NCBI RefSeq assembly: GCF_021018805.1
Contig: NC_086257.1
Span: 21,675,193 to 21,739,192, forward strand
Source: Prinia subflava
Taxonomy: Eukaryota; Chordata; Aves; Passeriformes; Cisticolidae
Length of the DNA stretch: 64,000 nucleotides
Direction: 5' to 3'
Part shown: piece after piece, positions 25,211 through 37,700 of the stretch
Layout: each line of letters starts with the position of its first letter
Numbering within the stretch: position 1 is the first letter of the stretch
The notes under the pieces: generated by a model
What the model saw: only the letters and a program-made list of their open reading frames with translations
What the model was told of the DNA's origin: nothing
Databases searched by the model: none
Position numbers and translations under genes: made by a program

Positions 25211-26347
25211 TGCAGCCTACATGAGGCCAGACACCCAGGTTGTTGTAGGAAAGACAAGCCATTTCTTCCTCTTCAGGACTTTCCTAAATCTGTTATTTAT
25301 GAGACAGGATCATTTTGCCATATGGTTGTTATATCTTTTTATTAATCCTGTCTTTAATGTTGGCCCTATTAAAAAAAAAAAAAAAATCAGTAACTCCCAC
25401 AACACCTCATAGAAAACATTCTCCTCTTCATTAACTGCATCACTGCTATGGACTAATGCAGCAATAGATGTTAAATGAAACATTTCTAATGATGCAACAT
25501 GTATTAAAATACATAATCTGCATCCCACTGTGATTTTAGTTGCATTGCAGAAAAAATAAATGCAGTGGTGGTATAGGCACCAGAAAGTTATTAAGAGGCA
25601 GAGTTCTGCCAGCTTTCTTGGGTACTTGTGACTGCTACTTGAACCCCCTTACAGCTGGAATAAAAAATAAATGTCCATGAAGAACATGAGAATTAGTAAG
25701 ACCTCAACATTTACATATAAACACAATTCCTGAAAACACATCAACCTCTGGAAATACTGGTCTGCCTACTGATTCTATGTACTTTTTAATGATTTTTACC
25801 TTATATTTCCATTTTCTCTGAAGTGTTTGTAGGAGAGGAAACATTCATTACCAGTGGTATTTCCTCCATTAGAAATAGAATGTGTTATGTCTGTTTAGGT
25901 AAATCCCTTTCCTTCCTATTTCACTTCACAGCTGTTTACTGTTCAGAGCTTATTGCATTTTGGCTGCTGCAGCACATCTACCCCAGTACAGGAAGCTATG
26001 AAGTAATTCCTTTTGTCATTTTGGGAAGAAGAGCCCAGTGTGTGCAAAGACTCGTATGTTTGGTGGGGTTTTTTAGTTGTAGAAGTAATACAAGACTGCA
26101 AACTTTGCATCCTAACTTTCTCAGCCTTTGGCATTGTTCAGGTGTGACCCATTTACAAAAATAATCACACTTCAGAGCCACATTTCAATCCTTCCTCCCT
26201 GGAATATGAGGCTTCAAGTCAAGCTTTTCTGTTGTTACTTTAGAAAAACAAGCAAAGTTTCTTGATATCGTTGCCCTTAACCTGCCCCGGGTACCTCAGG
26301 TGCGCCGCGTTTCCCTTGGGAGGGACAGCAGGTGACCGAGTGGCTTT

Positions 26348-26366
26348 GCAGCGACATCTCGTGGCC
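26348..26366 (-). promoter_or_regulatory. CTCF-like motif between SEC62 and SAMD7
   Basis: Minus strand reads CCACGAGATGTCGCTGC, matching 12 of 14 core positions of the CTCF consensus as I remember it. It sits in a small GC-richer island in an AT-rich intergenic stretch. Binding is inference. Confidence 0.4.
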
Positions 26367-28042
26367 TAAGTCCCCTGAACAGTGCCACAGACTGCGCTTC
26401 CAGGGTGGAGAAGGTCTCATGTGGATTGAGGCGAATATTTCACACACGGAGGAGGTAAGACACCGTTAGAAAACCAAGTCATTAACTCTGTTTAATCAGA
26501 TAAGTGACGCTGTCGGCATGATTGTCAATTGTACAAAAGATAAGTTAGGAATTGTTTCATATGCGAAAAAGAATATAGACGTTTGTCATTTTTCCAAAGG
26601 CTGCAAAGTTTGGGCAGTTTGTTAAGATGGACATCTGAGGTTGCTGTTGCAAACATCTAATCACACATTATCTAGTGCACAAGTATAACAAAGACATAAA
26701 ACAATTTTTCTCTGGCTAAAATAAAATAATAGAATATGGAAATACTTTCCCTCCTTGTGTTTAGCCACTCACCATCTAAACAGCTTCTCATACCTCTTGG
26801 GGTTTCAGTGCTTGAGGCCACACAAATTAAACTAAGAGGAGCAAATCTAAAGTAGCAACCTACAGCAGGTCTACAATCTATCAACCCTCAATTTACAGAA
26901 ACTGATTTGTGTGTCCTTTGGAGTAAAGAAGGGTTCTTTAGGGAGGAGAGTGGAGGTGTACAGACTTCAAACTCTGCATGGAAAACCAGTGTAGGACCAA
27001 ACCCCTAAAAAGGGAACAAGGATAAGTCACACAAGAATCACAGTAAATGCTAGGGATTTGTCCTTAGCTAAAAGCTCTATTTCACGTCCTTGTTTGCTGT
27101 GAGACAATGACTCATCAGTAGTAGAAGTGAGGGGAAACCATATTTTTCCAGAGAAAAGGGAGCTCTCGGGCTAAACTGATGGCCTCTTCCAAAGTGAAGA
27201 ATGCTGAACGTGCTGCTGAGGGAAGGGCTTTCCATGGAGAAAAGCCCATTTTCCATGGCCTGCCCAGGTGGGCCGATGGCAAGGGAGTTCTGGCAGAGGC
27301 TGGCAGGAGCCAGGTGGCTTTGAGCCTGCTGCCTGCAGGGAATGTCACTGTCCCAGAGACTGGCCTTCACCAGGAGCTGGTGACTCAACTCAGCTTGCAG
27401 TCACAAAAAGCAAATTCCCTGGTGATAGGAATGCCTTGGAATAATTAAAACTGCTGTCACACATGGTATTTTCATGTTCAATCTGTGTACCTTTATAAGC
27501 TCTATACCCTTGCCAGGCACTTAGAAAGGCTTCATTCTGGAGAGGTAATGAATTAACTCAAATTGCTGAGTCTGGGGTGTATTTCTCTATATTCTGTAGG
27601 CAGTTCCATACTGTCCCAATGAATTCTGTGTGAATGTTCTGTACAAAATTTGTTCAACAGAAGCAGAAGTCAGCCATGTTTGGAAGCTGTGACTTTTACA
27701 TGTGATTTCTCAGCTGCCCCCTGGAATGCACTGTAAGATACACAGTGTACTCTGAGTCTCTGACAGCTTTCAGTGATAACCTTGGACTTCAGTGAAAAAT
27801 TCAATTTACCTGTTAGCTCTACTGGTATTCTTTTCAATGAATTGCACTTGAAAGTAATTGCACTAACCTGTAGCTGCATTTCTGAATACAACATTTCAGA
27901 TACAACATTTCCTCACGATGCATTGGCAGCTTATTTCCTTCAGCCCCAGCCTTACAGAGGTTTCAGGCTGTAGCTTCTTCTCAAACACTTTGTAACTAGA
28001 GGTTCCTGGATTATTAAAAACACGTTATGTCCTGGACTTAGC

Positions 28043-28315
28043 TCAGCTCTTCTGGAAAGCAATCATCTGGAAGTCAGCCTGGGATCCAGCTGTGTCACAT
28101 GGATTTTCCCTGCTTTCTGCCACGATCTGTTCCACAGCCTGGGAGGTTTCAGGGTCCTGGGAGCAGGGGCTGTCCAGGGTGTCCCCGCTGCTGTTGCAGT
28201 GCAGAGGGGAGGCCATGTCAGAGGGCTGCTCCGGGGCTTTCCCGGGAGCAGGAGGCAGCGGCACGGACAGAGGGACGTTCATCATGTAGAACACATTGCC
28301 CAGACGCCGGGACAC
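28043..28315 (-). CDS. SAMD7: SAMD7 coding exon 8 (C-terminus, stop)
   Basis: Residues 453-542 and stop: VSRRLGNVFYMMNVPLSVPL, then a Pro/Ser/Glu-rich tail ending FQKS. The tail is poorly conserved against my recollection of the human protein, but the junction with exon 7 is in frame. Confidence 0.9.
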   Translation of the reverse strand: MSRRLGNVFYMMNVPLSVPLPPAPGKAPEQPSDMASPLHCNSSGDTLDSPCSQDPETSQAVEQIVAESRENPCDTAGSQADFQMIAFQKS

Positions 28316-31300
28316 CTTTAAAGGCAAAGGCACAATTGCAGCAATTACTTCTTGCTGTTAAAGCCATTAAACAATCAAGCCTGACTCTGATGCAGCGACT
28401 CCAGGGACATCCCAGGCATCGCAAAGGGTTATCACATTCTTGTGAAAAAAAAAATCTTTTCCATTTTCACTCTTTTCGAGGCCCAGGTTGTGGAAGGGGG
28501 TTGGTGATACCTAAATTAGGGCTGACAGCAGGATCCTCCTGCTCCCAAGGTGCTGCAGCACCCAGGGACAGAGGGGAGGCAAACTGCCAGCCAGGAGTGG
28601 GGCCCGTGGTGGGAATGAGAGAGGAGTGAGAGAGTACAAGGGATTAAAGAAAAGGAAAAGAACCAGCAGCAACAGAAACACACAGAGAGTTGACATTAGT
28701 GGATGAAATTAAGGACATAAAACTGAAAACAGAGAGGGACAGTCTGTTCCTGAAAAATGTATGATCATATTCCTTCCTGTCTCTCTGTATGCCATGGTTA
28801 CATACATGGAAGCAAAAGCAAACTTTCCTGGAGTAATTTATTTCCTCCCAATATTGTGGCAGTTACCTTACCAGTGGAAAAAATGGAAAAATTCTCTCCT
28901 GTCATCTTCCAGAATTTTCATGTCTCTGTGACTCACTGTCTTGGCACACATTGAATAATCATACCTGAGAGCGAATTTTTAATGCTGGTCCGAGCTTTAA
29001 TCCCATTGTATCCAGGAGATGTTCCTCTGTTAGCAGTGGAAGGGTTTCTCCATCAATGGCATGGTCTTTAAATATCTGATGAAATGATAAAACACATTAT
29101 AGTGTGCTAAAATAGACTTGGTAATTTTTCGTGCTTAACCCAGATGCATAAACAATAAAAAGAAATAATAATAATTTTACTGTTTTATCTTGGTATTTAT
29201 CTCCTAACAGCACAAAGAAAACCACTATTATATTTGTAATTTTGGGACAATCAACTACCCTCCCACATTTACATTTGCTTGCTGACATTTAAATCTAGAT
29301 GGTTCTAAAGATCTGAAAACGTAGGGAATGTTTATAATCACCTGGGCATAATCTGAGCAGCCTGGGAGGCTGACAATGAAGTTGTGCACATCATCAACCG
29401 TCCACTTGCGAATGTCTTCGATGGAAGAAATGTCTTCTCCATTCAGCATCAGGCCATGAGCTCCTTTGAGGAGGAAACACAGAAGTTATCGTGGTAGAAT
29501 TCTGCTGGCAAATCAGGAGGAAATCATTGTTACCATGAGAATTTTTACACGTTTTCAGAACTTAGTATAGTAACAGCAGGGTATAATCACTTGCAGATAC
29601 AGGAGTCCTAGACACAAAATCACCAGGTAATGAGCAGAACCTGGTTCTGAAGGTTTTTTTTTTTTTGGTGGCTTCTTTTGTTTACTGCTGGCACTGTACC
29701 TACCAGTGCCTACACATACAAATAATGCTGCAGGACTTCCTCTAATGACTGTGTTAGCCAGTGCTTTCTCTTCTTTAGACTTTACTGTTACTTTGACTAA
29801 TATTTCAGTAGAACTGATCCAAGCCTTTGCTTGTCCACAGTGCCTACTGTGAGTTAGAATATATAGAAAGGTTGTGGTCTGAAGAGAGGCTAACCTCACA
29901 ACTGCATTCAGCAATATTGTTTGTTTTAATTGAAATTACTTTTTAGAACAAGAACTGAATAGAGATATTACTGTTTGCAGCATTAGAATTCTATTTTTAG
30001 TTGCAAAGACTCTACCATACCAAAAATTCACTTAAAACAGAGGGAAGAATTGAGAGACCAAATCAATAAAACCAGATTATATCAACATGCCACTCGAACT
30101 GTAATCTGGAAATCTGACAAACCTGAAGGTAGCAATGGGTTGTTGGGCACTGGAAATCCATATGGTAATGCTGAGAATGGGATTGCAGAAGGGTACAGGT
30201 ACTTGTCATCAAAAGCAGCGCAGGAGCTGTTGGCTTCCTTCTCATTTGTGTTGCTGCAGCTGGTGGTTTCAGTAGGAATTTCCTGAGTAGCACAGTTTTT
30301 TCTTAATCCTTGTTCAAACTCTTTGCAGTTCTTGGCAACTGCAGATGGCTCAGTCTGGTTTTTGCTCTGCTCATGTTTGTTTGGTGTCTCCACCTCTACT
30401 TCTTTCTTGTCTTCTTTCTCATCATCCGCCGCAGCTGAGGCAGAGTCCGTGGATTTGTCATCTGCCTGGTTCTTTGTGCCGTTGGCACTGCCCTCGGCAC
30501 TTTTGTGGTTTCCAGCTCTCCTCCCTGGGCGGCGCCCCCTCTCCCTTTGCAGAGTGCTGACCGGCGGGTACGGGCTGCTCGCCATCAGCATGGTGTTGCC
30601 GTGGATCTCGTCCAGGGTGGTGCGGTGGACATAGAGCTCGTTGGCGAGGTGCCCGTCAGGGAGCCTGTGCCTGCCGCGGAAAGCGATGGGGCTCGCTGGC
30701 ATCCCGTGGTAAAGGAAAGGGGCTTCCAGCCCCAGGAGCCCTTTCCGGTGGGCTTTCTCCATTTCCTTTTGCTGGAAAATAGCACTCATCTCCATTTCCA
30801 TTCTAAGAGACACACAGAGCACGAGCAGTTAGGGCAGCTCGGTTCCTTCATCAACTTGGTTTTTTTCAGCAGCAGAATAAAACTCAGATAAACATGTAAG
30901 CAAGAGTACTCCTCGTTCTCTCTCTCCTCTACATTACTGTGTGTGAGAGGGTACAAACTGCAGATGGAATGGCAAACCTGGCTGTATTTAATGTGCTGTC
31001 AGATACAGATAGCAAGCTAAAAGAAAGGGAAAACATATCTTCCATGTGATGGCCCTGGATAATACTTCAGACAAACAATGTGTTATGTGCATATTGGCAA
31101 TCCAGACATGGGGATTATATTCACATTTGGAAGATATCTCCAGGATCATAAGGGCTGAAGACTAAAGAAAATAATTGATTTAGATTATCACTCAGAAATT
31201 TGTACTTAAAACTGCAAAATTCCAGTGATATTGTAAATGATAAGGAGCAAGAATGGTATTATCTACAGAACCTGTGCATCTGTCCAGAGTAAGCTGATGC

Positions 31301-34300
31301 TGAGTCTCTTGAGTAACCCTCCACAGTGCCTGGCACGTGAGCATGGTTCTGAGTGTACAAGGGTGAGATCCTGGTGGGAAGTGTTCAGCTAATCTCCTTC
31401 CTTCTGGATGAATGCTCCAAAGTCTGTGCCAGCTTCCTGCTCCTGTCATAGCGGATGGGAGGGCTTGCCAGTGGGATACAGAGAATACAAGTAGTGGTAT
31501 TTGTCTCTGCTGTACTAACCTTTGCTGGCATCAGCTTTCTCTGGAGCCAGGCCAGCAATCAAACAGAAAGGTAGAGCTCCTAGAGGAGCTTTGAGGAGCT
31601 TTCAGTGGGATTTCTGCATCTTTGGAAAAGAGCCTGTGAAGTAAAGCACTTGGAAGTGCATCAAGATAGCTTTCTTAACACTGCAGTGAATATAACAGGT
31701 CACAGAAAATCTGGTTTTCAGGAGTGTAAAATTGTCAGGAAAACAGTTTGGGCAAAAGCTATCTATACAGATTTTTGGTATGAGGAGGAGTTATTTGATC
31801 ACACCACTGAGGGCTTTTTCTCTGCCTTTTCATCCTTGAAACAACCTCCAACTTACTGATTTCCTGCTTTCAGAGATACAAAGGAAGTGTTTTGTCTATG
31901 TACAGTGTCCTTGTACATTTTGCCTCATTGTCATTACTCCCACCTAGCTCTTGAGGTGGTAACAAACCGCAGAAAGCATTACATTCCTGCCTCCTCCTCC
32001 AGCTGAGACAGTCTGCTGCTGTCAGGACCAGCAAACAGAGCTTTGGGGTGAGGCAGAGTCCCTTGGAGAGCCAGGATTTGAGCCCAGGTGCTCAGCAGCA
32101 CAGCTCTACAGGAGATTGTCAACACTGGATTTCTGGAAAGGAGAAAGGAGCAAGTGCAGCCCTAAAGGTGACCTGTGCTGCAGAAAGCTGTGTGCACACA
32201 GTGGAAATTGCCAGGGTGACAAAAAACTGGGGTAGAAGGTTTTTAAGGTGTAAGTGAGCTGCTCCATGTTGGAGTTTTGCTGTTTGGTGTGCTGAGGGAA
32301 GAGCCTGAACAATCTCAATCACTTTGCTGCTTTAATCCTGGCATGCACCTCAGAGCAAAGCTTGCTATTGATTACCTGGCAATATTTTGCTTTTGAACCA
32401 GTTCTTGTCTTCTGGCCACAGCTTCCATGGATTCTGGTTGCAGAAAGCTGTATCCTTAAAGGGAAGGGGAGAAAAAAAAAATTTAAAATTCACTTGTTTA
32501 CTCATGCAAATGTACAACCCCCAAAGCAATGCAGAGACACTTTGTAAGTCTTCAACTGTGGACTTCACCAGGAAGGTGAAAGGATTTCAAGTTAAATCCT
32601 ATTTGTTGTCATTGTTTTGGTGGGTATATGTAGAAAGAACATGAAGTCCATCATCAGGTGTTTTCAGGATCAGATCTGTAGTTAGGAACACCTGCCATTA
32701 ACCCACAAAGGAAGGAGACAGCAGGGTGGTTTTATTTGGTGACTTATGCCTTTGAAGTACATGTAACTGGTCAGAAAATAATAGCCATCAGTTGAGTAAG
32801 GCAAACCTGCTTCTTCAAGACTGCTTTCAGCTTAGAGGCTGTGTAATTTTAAATTACATTTCCTCTTGATGGACTCTCTCATTTGAGATCCATGTTAAGG
32901 TGGAGAAAGAAGCGGAAATCAGAATTTTTTTCTTGGTGTATTGATGTGACATTGAAAATACATTCACTCATCTCAAAGAAAGACTCTTAAGCTCACTTTG
33001 TATAAAATAATATGTAAATTTTTGTGTAGCATGACATGAGTGCCATAGTTGTGATGTCCAGCCTTCCCCTTGGAGCTGTGCCCTGTAATTTTGAGCCTTT
33101 ATTAAAAAGGACTTGTATTTGCCTTAGATGAATCAAGAGGCATGTGGTACTATCCTTAGAGAATATGATCAGTATAAAGCAGCCAATGGTCATATAAGAG
33201 GAAGAGTAAAATGTAATATAAAAGTGTTGCTGAGGAGCTATTTTTTTTGCTATAGCCTTTTGTTTGTGTGTGAAAACACTTGGAAAATACAAAAAGAAAA
33301 GCAGGGAACAAAAACATGCAGAATACTCTGAGAACTGTATTTAACAAAAGCTAGAATGGACATGCTTAAACCTAAACTGGCATAGTTTAGACTCTCTGGT
33401 GAGCAGGCTGCCTCCTTTTAGTGAGACTTCTTCTAAATAAAATGAACTGTTACTGACACTACCAATAAACCTATGCAAAACTAGCAGGTGCAGTTGGCTT
33501 TCTGATCCACACGGTCCCACTTTTCAGGGTGCAGAGGGTGCTTTGTCACCTGGGCCTGGGTAGACACGGTTGGACAACAGGTTTGGCATGCTGGGGTGCT
33601 GTGGGACTGCGGGTCCCAGGTGGGATGCTATGTGGATCTGTCTGGGGTCAGCTGAGGCCATCATTTCAGTTGAAGGTAGCAGATCTCTGCGAGAAAAAAA
33701 AAGAAAAAATTGAGATATGTGAAGGTTATTGTTTTGTTAAGAATGTCCATAGGTCTTTACAAGTTCAGGGACAGCACACACAGAGTGATTAATTGCAGTG
33801 CTGGAACAGAAAAATGGTGCCCCGTACCTGTCCACCAGCCGCGGCTCAAACTGGGCGGGGATCGCCTGCATCCTCTGCTGGCCCGGCCCCATCAGCTGCG
33901 GGTTTACTGCCATCAGCTGGTTCCTCATTAGCATCTCCTGCCGCTGCCGCAGTTCTGCAAAGCACACACAGTTCAGCTGTCAGTGGAGTTAGGAAGTGAT
34001 TCTGGCTGCAGTATAACCTAACCAGGAAAAATGTTTTGTTTTATCTGGTGCAAATCACACCTTTTTTTTTTTTTTTAATAGCAGCAACTGAAAACATGTT
34101 TTCACTGCCACCCGAACTACTTCGTTTAAATAATGTAGATTTATTCAATCGAACTGCAGTAAAAATAAATAGGATGTGCTCAGTCAAGTGTAACAAAGGA
34201 CAAATTACAATGAATAATAATTTACATAACACTATGAAACAGAAGATAGCCATGGATGTTAAGTTCTCTGCTTGAGAGGGTTTGCATTTCTAATATAGTT

Positions 34301-34757
34301 TCATTTTGAGAAAAATCATACTAGGTAGAACTTGCACAGTCATGAGAAAGCAGCTCTAGAAAAAGATGTCCCTAAAGATGAGCCAGAACATCATAATGTG
34401 CAGTGTGGCTTCTGTTCTGAGTTCCTGTGAGACATTTACTTGTCTTGCAGATGCTCAGCATCTCATAATCAAATACTGAACTCCAAGAGCCCTCTGCATT
34501 AATTTTTAATTACCTTACACAAAACATTTCTGCAGTTACTCCTAAGATAAATCTAAAATCCCTTTTAAAGGCATCAAACCTGCTGCTGGCAGTTTCCTGT
34601 GGCTGCAGATGCCAGCAGTGCTGTGCCCCGTGTGCAGCGGGGTTCCGTGCTCACCTCCTGCTGCCATGCCGCCTGCCAGCCGGTACAGGTGCTTGTCCTC
34701 CAGTGCTCCCTGCTCCCCCAGCATGGACATCTTCCTCATGTGCTCCCGGGGAGTCAT
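28043..34757 (-). CDS. SAMD7: SAMD7, sterile alpha motif domain protein 7 (8 coding exons)
   Basis: Minus-strand coding exons: 34655-34757, 33828-33954, 33550-33686, 32376-32454, 30123-30802, 29342-29460, 28965-29075, 28043-28315. They sum to 1629 bases, 542 residues plus stop, all GT-AG and in frame. Seen: a conserved N-terminus (MTPREHMRKMSMLGEQ, then ELRQRQEMLMRNQ), a conserved EAVARRQELVQKQN block (133-146), a long charged low-complexity middle, and a SAM domain at about 394-456 starting KWTVDDVHNFIVSLPGCSDY. Family knowledge: SAMD7 is a photoreceptor-enriched SAM protein related to Polyhomeotic that works with PRC1 to silence off-lineage genes and acts downstream of CRX. It is longer than my recollection of human SAMD7 (about 446), mainly at the N-terminus and in the low-complexity region. 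A short 79-base exon (32376-32454) is easy to miss. Confidence 0.95.
28965..29075 (-). CDS. SAMD7: SAMD7 coding exon 7 (SAM domain, second part)
   Basis: Residues 416-452: IFKDHAIDGETLPLLTEEHL, then LDTMGLKLGPALKIRSQ. This is the DG-x-LL-x-L-T-E helix and the MGLKLGPALKI end helix of the SAM fold. 111 bases, phase 0. Donor TCAG|GTATGA. Confidence 0.95.
29342..29460 (-). CDS. SAMD7: SAMD7 coding exon 6 (SAM domain, first part)
   Basis: Residues 376-415: HGLMLNGEDISSIEDIRKWT, then VDDVHNFIVSLPGCSDYAQ. First half of the SAM domain. Acceptor AAAGGAG|CTCAT, donor CCAG|GTGATT. Confidence 0.95.
30123..30802 (-). CDS. SAMD7: SAMD7 coding exon 5 (large, low complexity)
   Basis: Residues 149-375. It starts MEMEMSAIFQQKEMEKAHRK, then KGLLGLEAPFLYHGMPASP. 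An Arg-rich patch (RERGRRPGRRAG) is followed by a Ser/Lys/Glu-rich disordered stretch and a hydrophobic end near PNNPLLPS. Acceptor CTCTTAG|AATGG, donor TTCAG|GTTTGTC, a weaker donor than the others. Confidence 0.94.
32376..32454 (-). CDS. SAMD7: SAMD7 coding exon 4 (79-base microexon)
   Basis: Residues 123-148 plus two bases: YSFLQPESMEAVARRQELVQ, then KQNIA. It is required to bridge exons 3 and 5 in frame. Acceptor TTTAAG|GATAC, donor CCAG|GTAATC. It carries the conserved AVARR-type motif. Confidence 0.93.
33550..33686 (-). CDS. SAMD7: SAMD7 coding exon 3
   Basis: Residues 77-122 plus one base. It starts DLLPSTEMMASADPRQIHIA and ends PNLLSNRVYPGP. Acceptor CTCGCAG|AGATC, donor CCAG|GTGACA. 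It has no ATG-initiated open frame of its own. Confidence 0.92.
33828..33954 (-). CDS. SAMD7: SAMD7 coding exon 2
   Basis: Residues 35-76 plus two bases: ELRQRQEMLMRNQLMAVNPQ, then LMGPGQQRMQAIPAQFEPRL. Acceptor TTTGCAG|AACTG, donor GACAG|GTACG. Met49 (MAVNP) could serve as an alternative start. Confidence 0.93.
34655..34757 (-). CDS. SAMD7: SAMD7 coding exon 1
   Basis: Residues 1-34 plus one base. The ATG lies one base after a TCCTGCAG|C acceptor, so the exon begins at 34758 and the 5' UTR must come from an upstream noncoding exon. It begins MTPREHMRKMSMLGEQGALE. Donor GGAG|GTGAGC. Confidence 0.9.
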
Positions 34758-34758
34758 G

Positions 34759-37700
34759 CTGCAGGAGACAGCAACAGCCCTGCTGAGGTAAAGGACTGAG
34801 CAGCAGCACCAAAGAGAGGAACAAGACAATCAACAGTGAGAAACAGAGAGGGTTATGCAGGTTGTTTCCCTGCTTGCCAGTCACAGCCAGACCCTTCCAT
34901 GCTCGTGGGTTTTCTTTTCCATGTAGAAACTTCCAGTTTTCAGGACAATGCAAATATTGCCCTTATTGCTTGCACTGAGTGTCCTTGGATCCTACAATGC
35001 AAGGAAAACCAGGATGCTGGAAAATAACACCTGCTCAAAAGGAGATAATTAAGCCCAAGCCTTTGCCTTCAGCCCCTGGTGTGTCTGAGAGCAGTGATGT
35101 GCTCATACTTAGGAAGGCAGGTGTCTTTGGTTTAATTTGAGAATTGTAATAGTTTGGAGCCCTGTCTACTGGAAACTAAGTGAAGTAGATGGAAAGAAGT
35201 GGTAGAAATTACCTGTTTCAAATGACATCAACCCCTTAAGCAAAAAAGGTAAAAGAACATGTTTTGTAGTGATGAAAATAGTGATAAAACCAGTAAGACT
35301 CAGATTAATTATAAATTAATATATGTAATTAATATATACATAATTAATAATTGTAAAGGAGGCAAGTACTGTAACCCAGAGCCTGGATGTTAAAAAGCTG
35401 TGCTGTATGAAATGCTTTGTGTTGAGGAGTTGGCAGAGGGAGCAGGCTGGCTCCAAAGGCAGCAGGAGGAGCATCTGTACATTCATCTCACACTAGGCTT
35501 GCACAGCAAATGATTAGATATTAATTTTTTTTAAAGTAAGAAGTTGAATTTCCATCCCCATTTAGCTCTGATGAAATGGATTTTTTCTCTCTTCTGAAAG
35601 AGGGAAAATGTAATGCTCAATGTTCTTATCCTGCAGGTAGAGAGTTACAGCTCCAGGAGTTCAACCTGCATTTGGTAGAGGTAACAGTGAGAGAAATGCA
35701 AAGAGAGCAGCACTGTTCCTTATCCAAAAATGATATAAAAGCAAAGTCCTATGTTTCATTACCCAAGGCATTTATAAATTAGATTTATCATTATAACTTC
35801 TTTTATTGCATTTGACCTATTGATGAGTTCAAAATAATTTAAGTGATAGATATCAATCTAATTCACATGCCTAAGGAATTCACCATTCCTTTGCTATGGG
35901 GGAGATACTTGGTCTCAAAATGAGTTTACCAAAAAGTGAGCAAGTGAGTCATTTCAGCCATTTAAACTGAAACTAGAGGCTGAACTTAGACCATACCACT
36001 GGTGTTCCCTCAAAATAAAAAGTGCTTTACATTGTAAGTGTAGATGTTGGATTCTGTGTTGGCCAAGATTCAGGTCTACCTGGCAGCAGATAAGTCTGTC
36101 AAATCTCAGACCAGCACCACGGCCTTTGTTCTCGACATTTGTATTGAGCATGTGCTGCTGGACATGTTTCCATTTGCCTTTTTTTTTAGGATACTTTAGA
36201 CTTAAAGCGATTTAGGATGCTGGGTGCCTCATGAAGAGCATTTGAGCTGCCAGAGTGCTTCTGAGCTGCTAAAGCATTTTAAAGCTCAGTACTAAAGCGA
36301 TTTAGTGCTGGACTAAACTTTTCAGCAGCTCAAAAATAGGTGGTAACTGGGATGGTGGTATTTGCCATACCATATTGTTCAGTGAGCCATTTAGGTGTTT
36401 TTCTTTCTTGGTTAGAGACTCTGTGTTGAATACTCTGCAAAACAAACTGGGATGTTAAACTTCATGCTGCCCTTCTTACAGCCTGGCTTTTGGCCTGTGT
36501 CTGGTGCACCTGGCTAGAGAAATCTGGTCTACCTGAAGATGTCAGTGCTCAGTGCAGGGGCATGGGACTAGAGGGCCTTAGAGGTCCCTTCCATTCCAAA
36601 CTCTTCTGTGATTCTGTGATATGAAGGTGCAAAAAACCCATCAGAGGTTCAGATAGCCATAATGGAAAAAAGACCCAGGAGGTTGTAGCCTTTTTATTCT
36701 GGTAAATCAGGGAAAAATAAAATTAATAGCGAGTTTTAATACTGACACATTTTAGTTTCTCAGATGAGTGACAAGTTGTACCACTTTTGCATTTTAGGAA
36801 CTGCTAGAATGTGTCAGTCTCCTGTTGAAATCAAAGTTGTGAATGTGCTTTTTTTCCTGGAGAAATGTCCCTGTGTGGGAAAAAGACACACAAGTAAAAG
36901 ACACTTTCTTCATCAAGTCTTCCTAGAACTTCTACCTAAAATCACACCAGTGACTAAAATTATATGATGCAACTTTAAATTATAGAGTCATGGAAAACCT
37001 GGTGGGAAAAGAGCCATCTGTTCTGGCCCAAATCCCTCCTGTGGGATCCCATCTACCCTGCCTGTTCTGACAGACATCCATCCAAAAGCAAGCAGCAGTA
37101 AGTGGTTAGAAACCAGTAGCACCAGTATCACTGTGGTGTTCTCTGTGTAGTCTGTGCAGTTCCCAAAATAAGCCTGGATTTTTTTGTTGGATGTGAGGGA
37201 TGATACAGTGGCTGTTGACAGGCAGTCTCACACTGCCTCCTTTCAGAAATGAAGCAGAAACTATCTAAGAACTTTCTTTAAAACTTCTATTTAAATATGA
37301 GGTTTTCTTTTGAGTGTTGGCATTTTCCCAGAATGTAGGGTACTGATTACAGCAGCATCCACAGCAAAGTGATCCATATTTACTGATAATTATTATCTAG
37401 ATGACCAAGATTCACAGACCACCATTTCAGACAGTGTGCATCAGATAAACAACTTATCCCTGCAAAGGCAGACAATGTGGTCTTTCGGTTTCACATAGAA
37501 AAGATATAGTATAGAAAAACTCATGGACTAATATGATTTTAAAGTTCTTTGGTATCTTCTTCCACTAAAGCTGTAGCTTACTGCTTCCACTGACCCAGTT
37601 TTTGAACCATCATAAGCCAAAAGGAAGGTTTGATTCCTTAATGAGATTTTTGCTGGAGTTACTTCCTGAAATCTTTCTGATTTTTTATTATTTTGCCAGT

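Larger units (their letters stand above)
22871..28042. other. SEC62-SAMD7 intergenic region
   Basis: No gene supported. It contains a CR1 end (24560-24619), an (ATC)n run (25195-25210), a run of 16 A (25371-25386), and a small GC-richer island at about 26280-26460 with a CTCF-like motif. The part nearest 28043 should include the SAMD7 3' UTR, but I found no convincing AATAAA close to the stop. Confidence 0.7.
28316..34654 (-). other. SAMD7 introns
   Basis: Introns lie at 33955-34654, 33687-33827, 32455-33549, 30803-32375, 29461-30122, 29076-29341 and 28316-28964. No nested gene is seen. Only short homopolymer runs stand out, for example T runs near 29657 and 34064. Confidence 0.85.

Noticed and set aside
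32106..32322. Minus-strand frames considered as the missing SAMD7 exon 4
   Set aside because: They lack the conserved AVARR block and proper splice phase; the real exon is 32376-32454.
36985..37070. Possible CR1 start (TATAGAGTCATGG)
   Set aside because: Only the first dozen bases resemble a CR1 terminus and the following sequence does not follow the CR1 pattern well enough.
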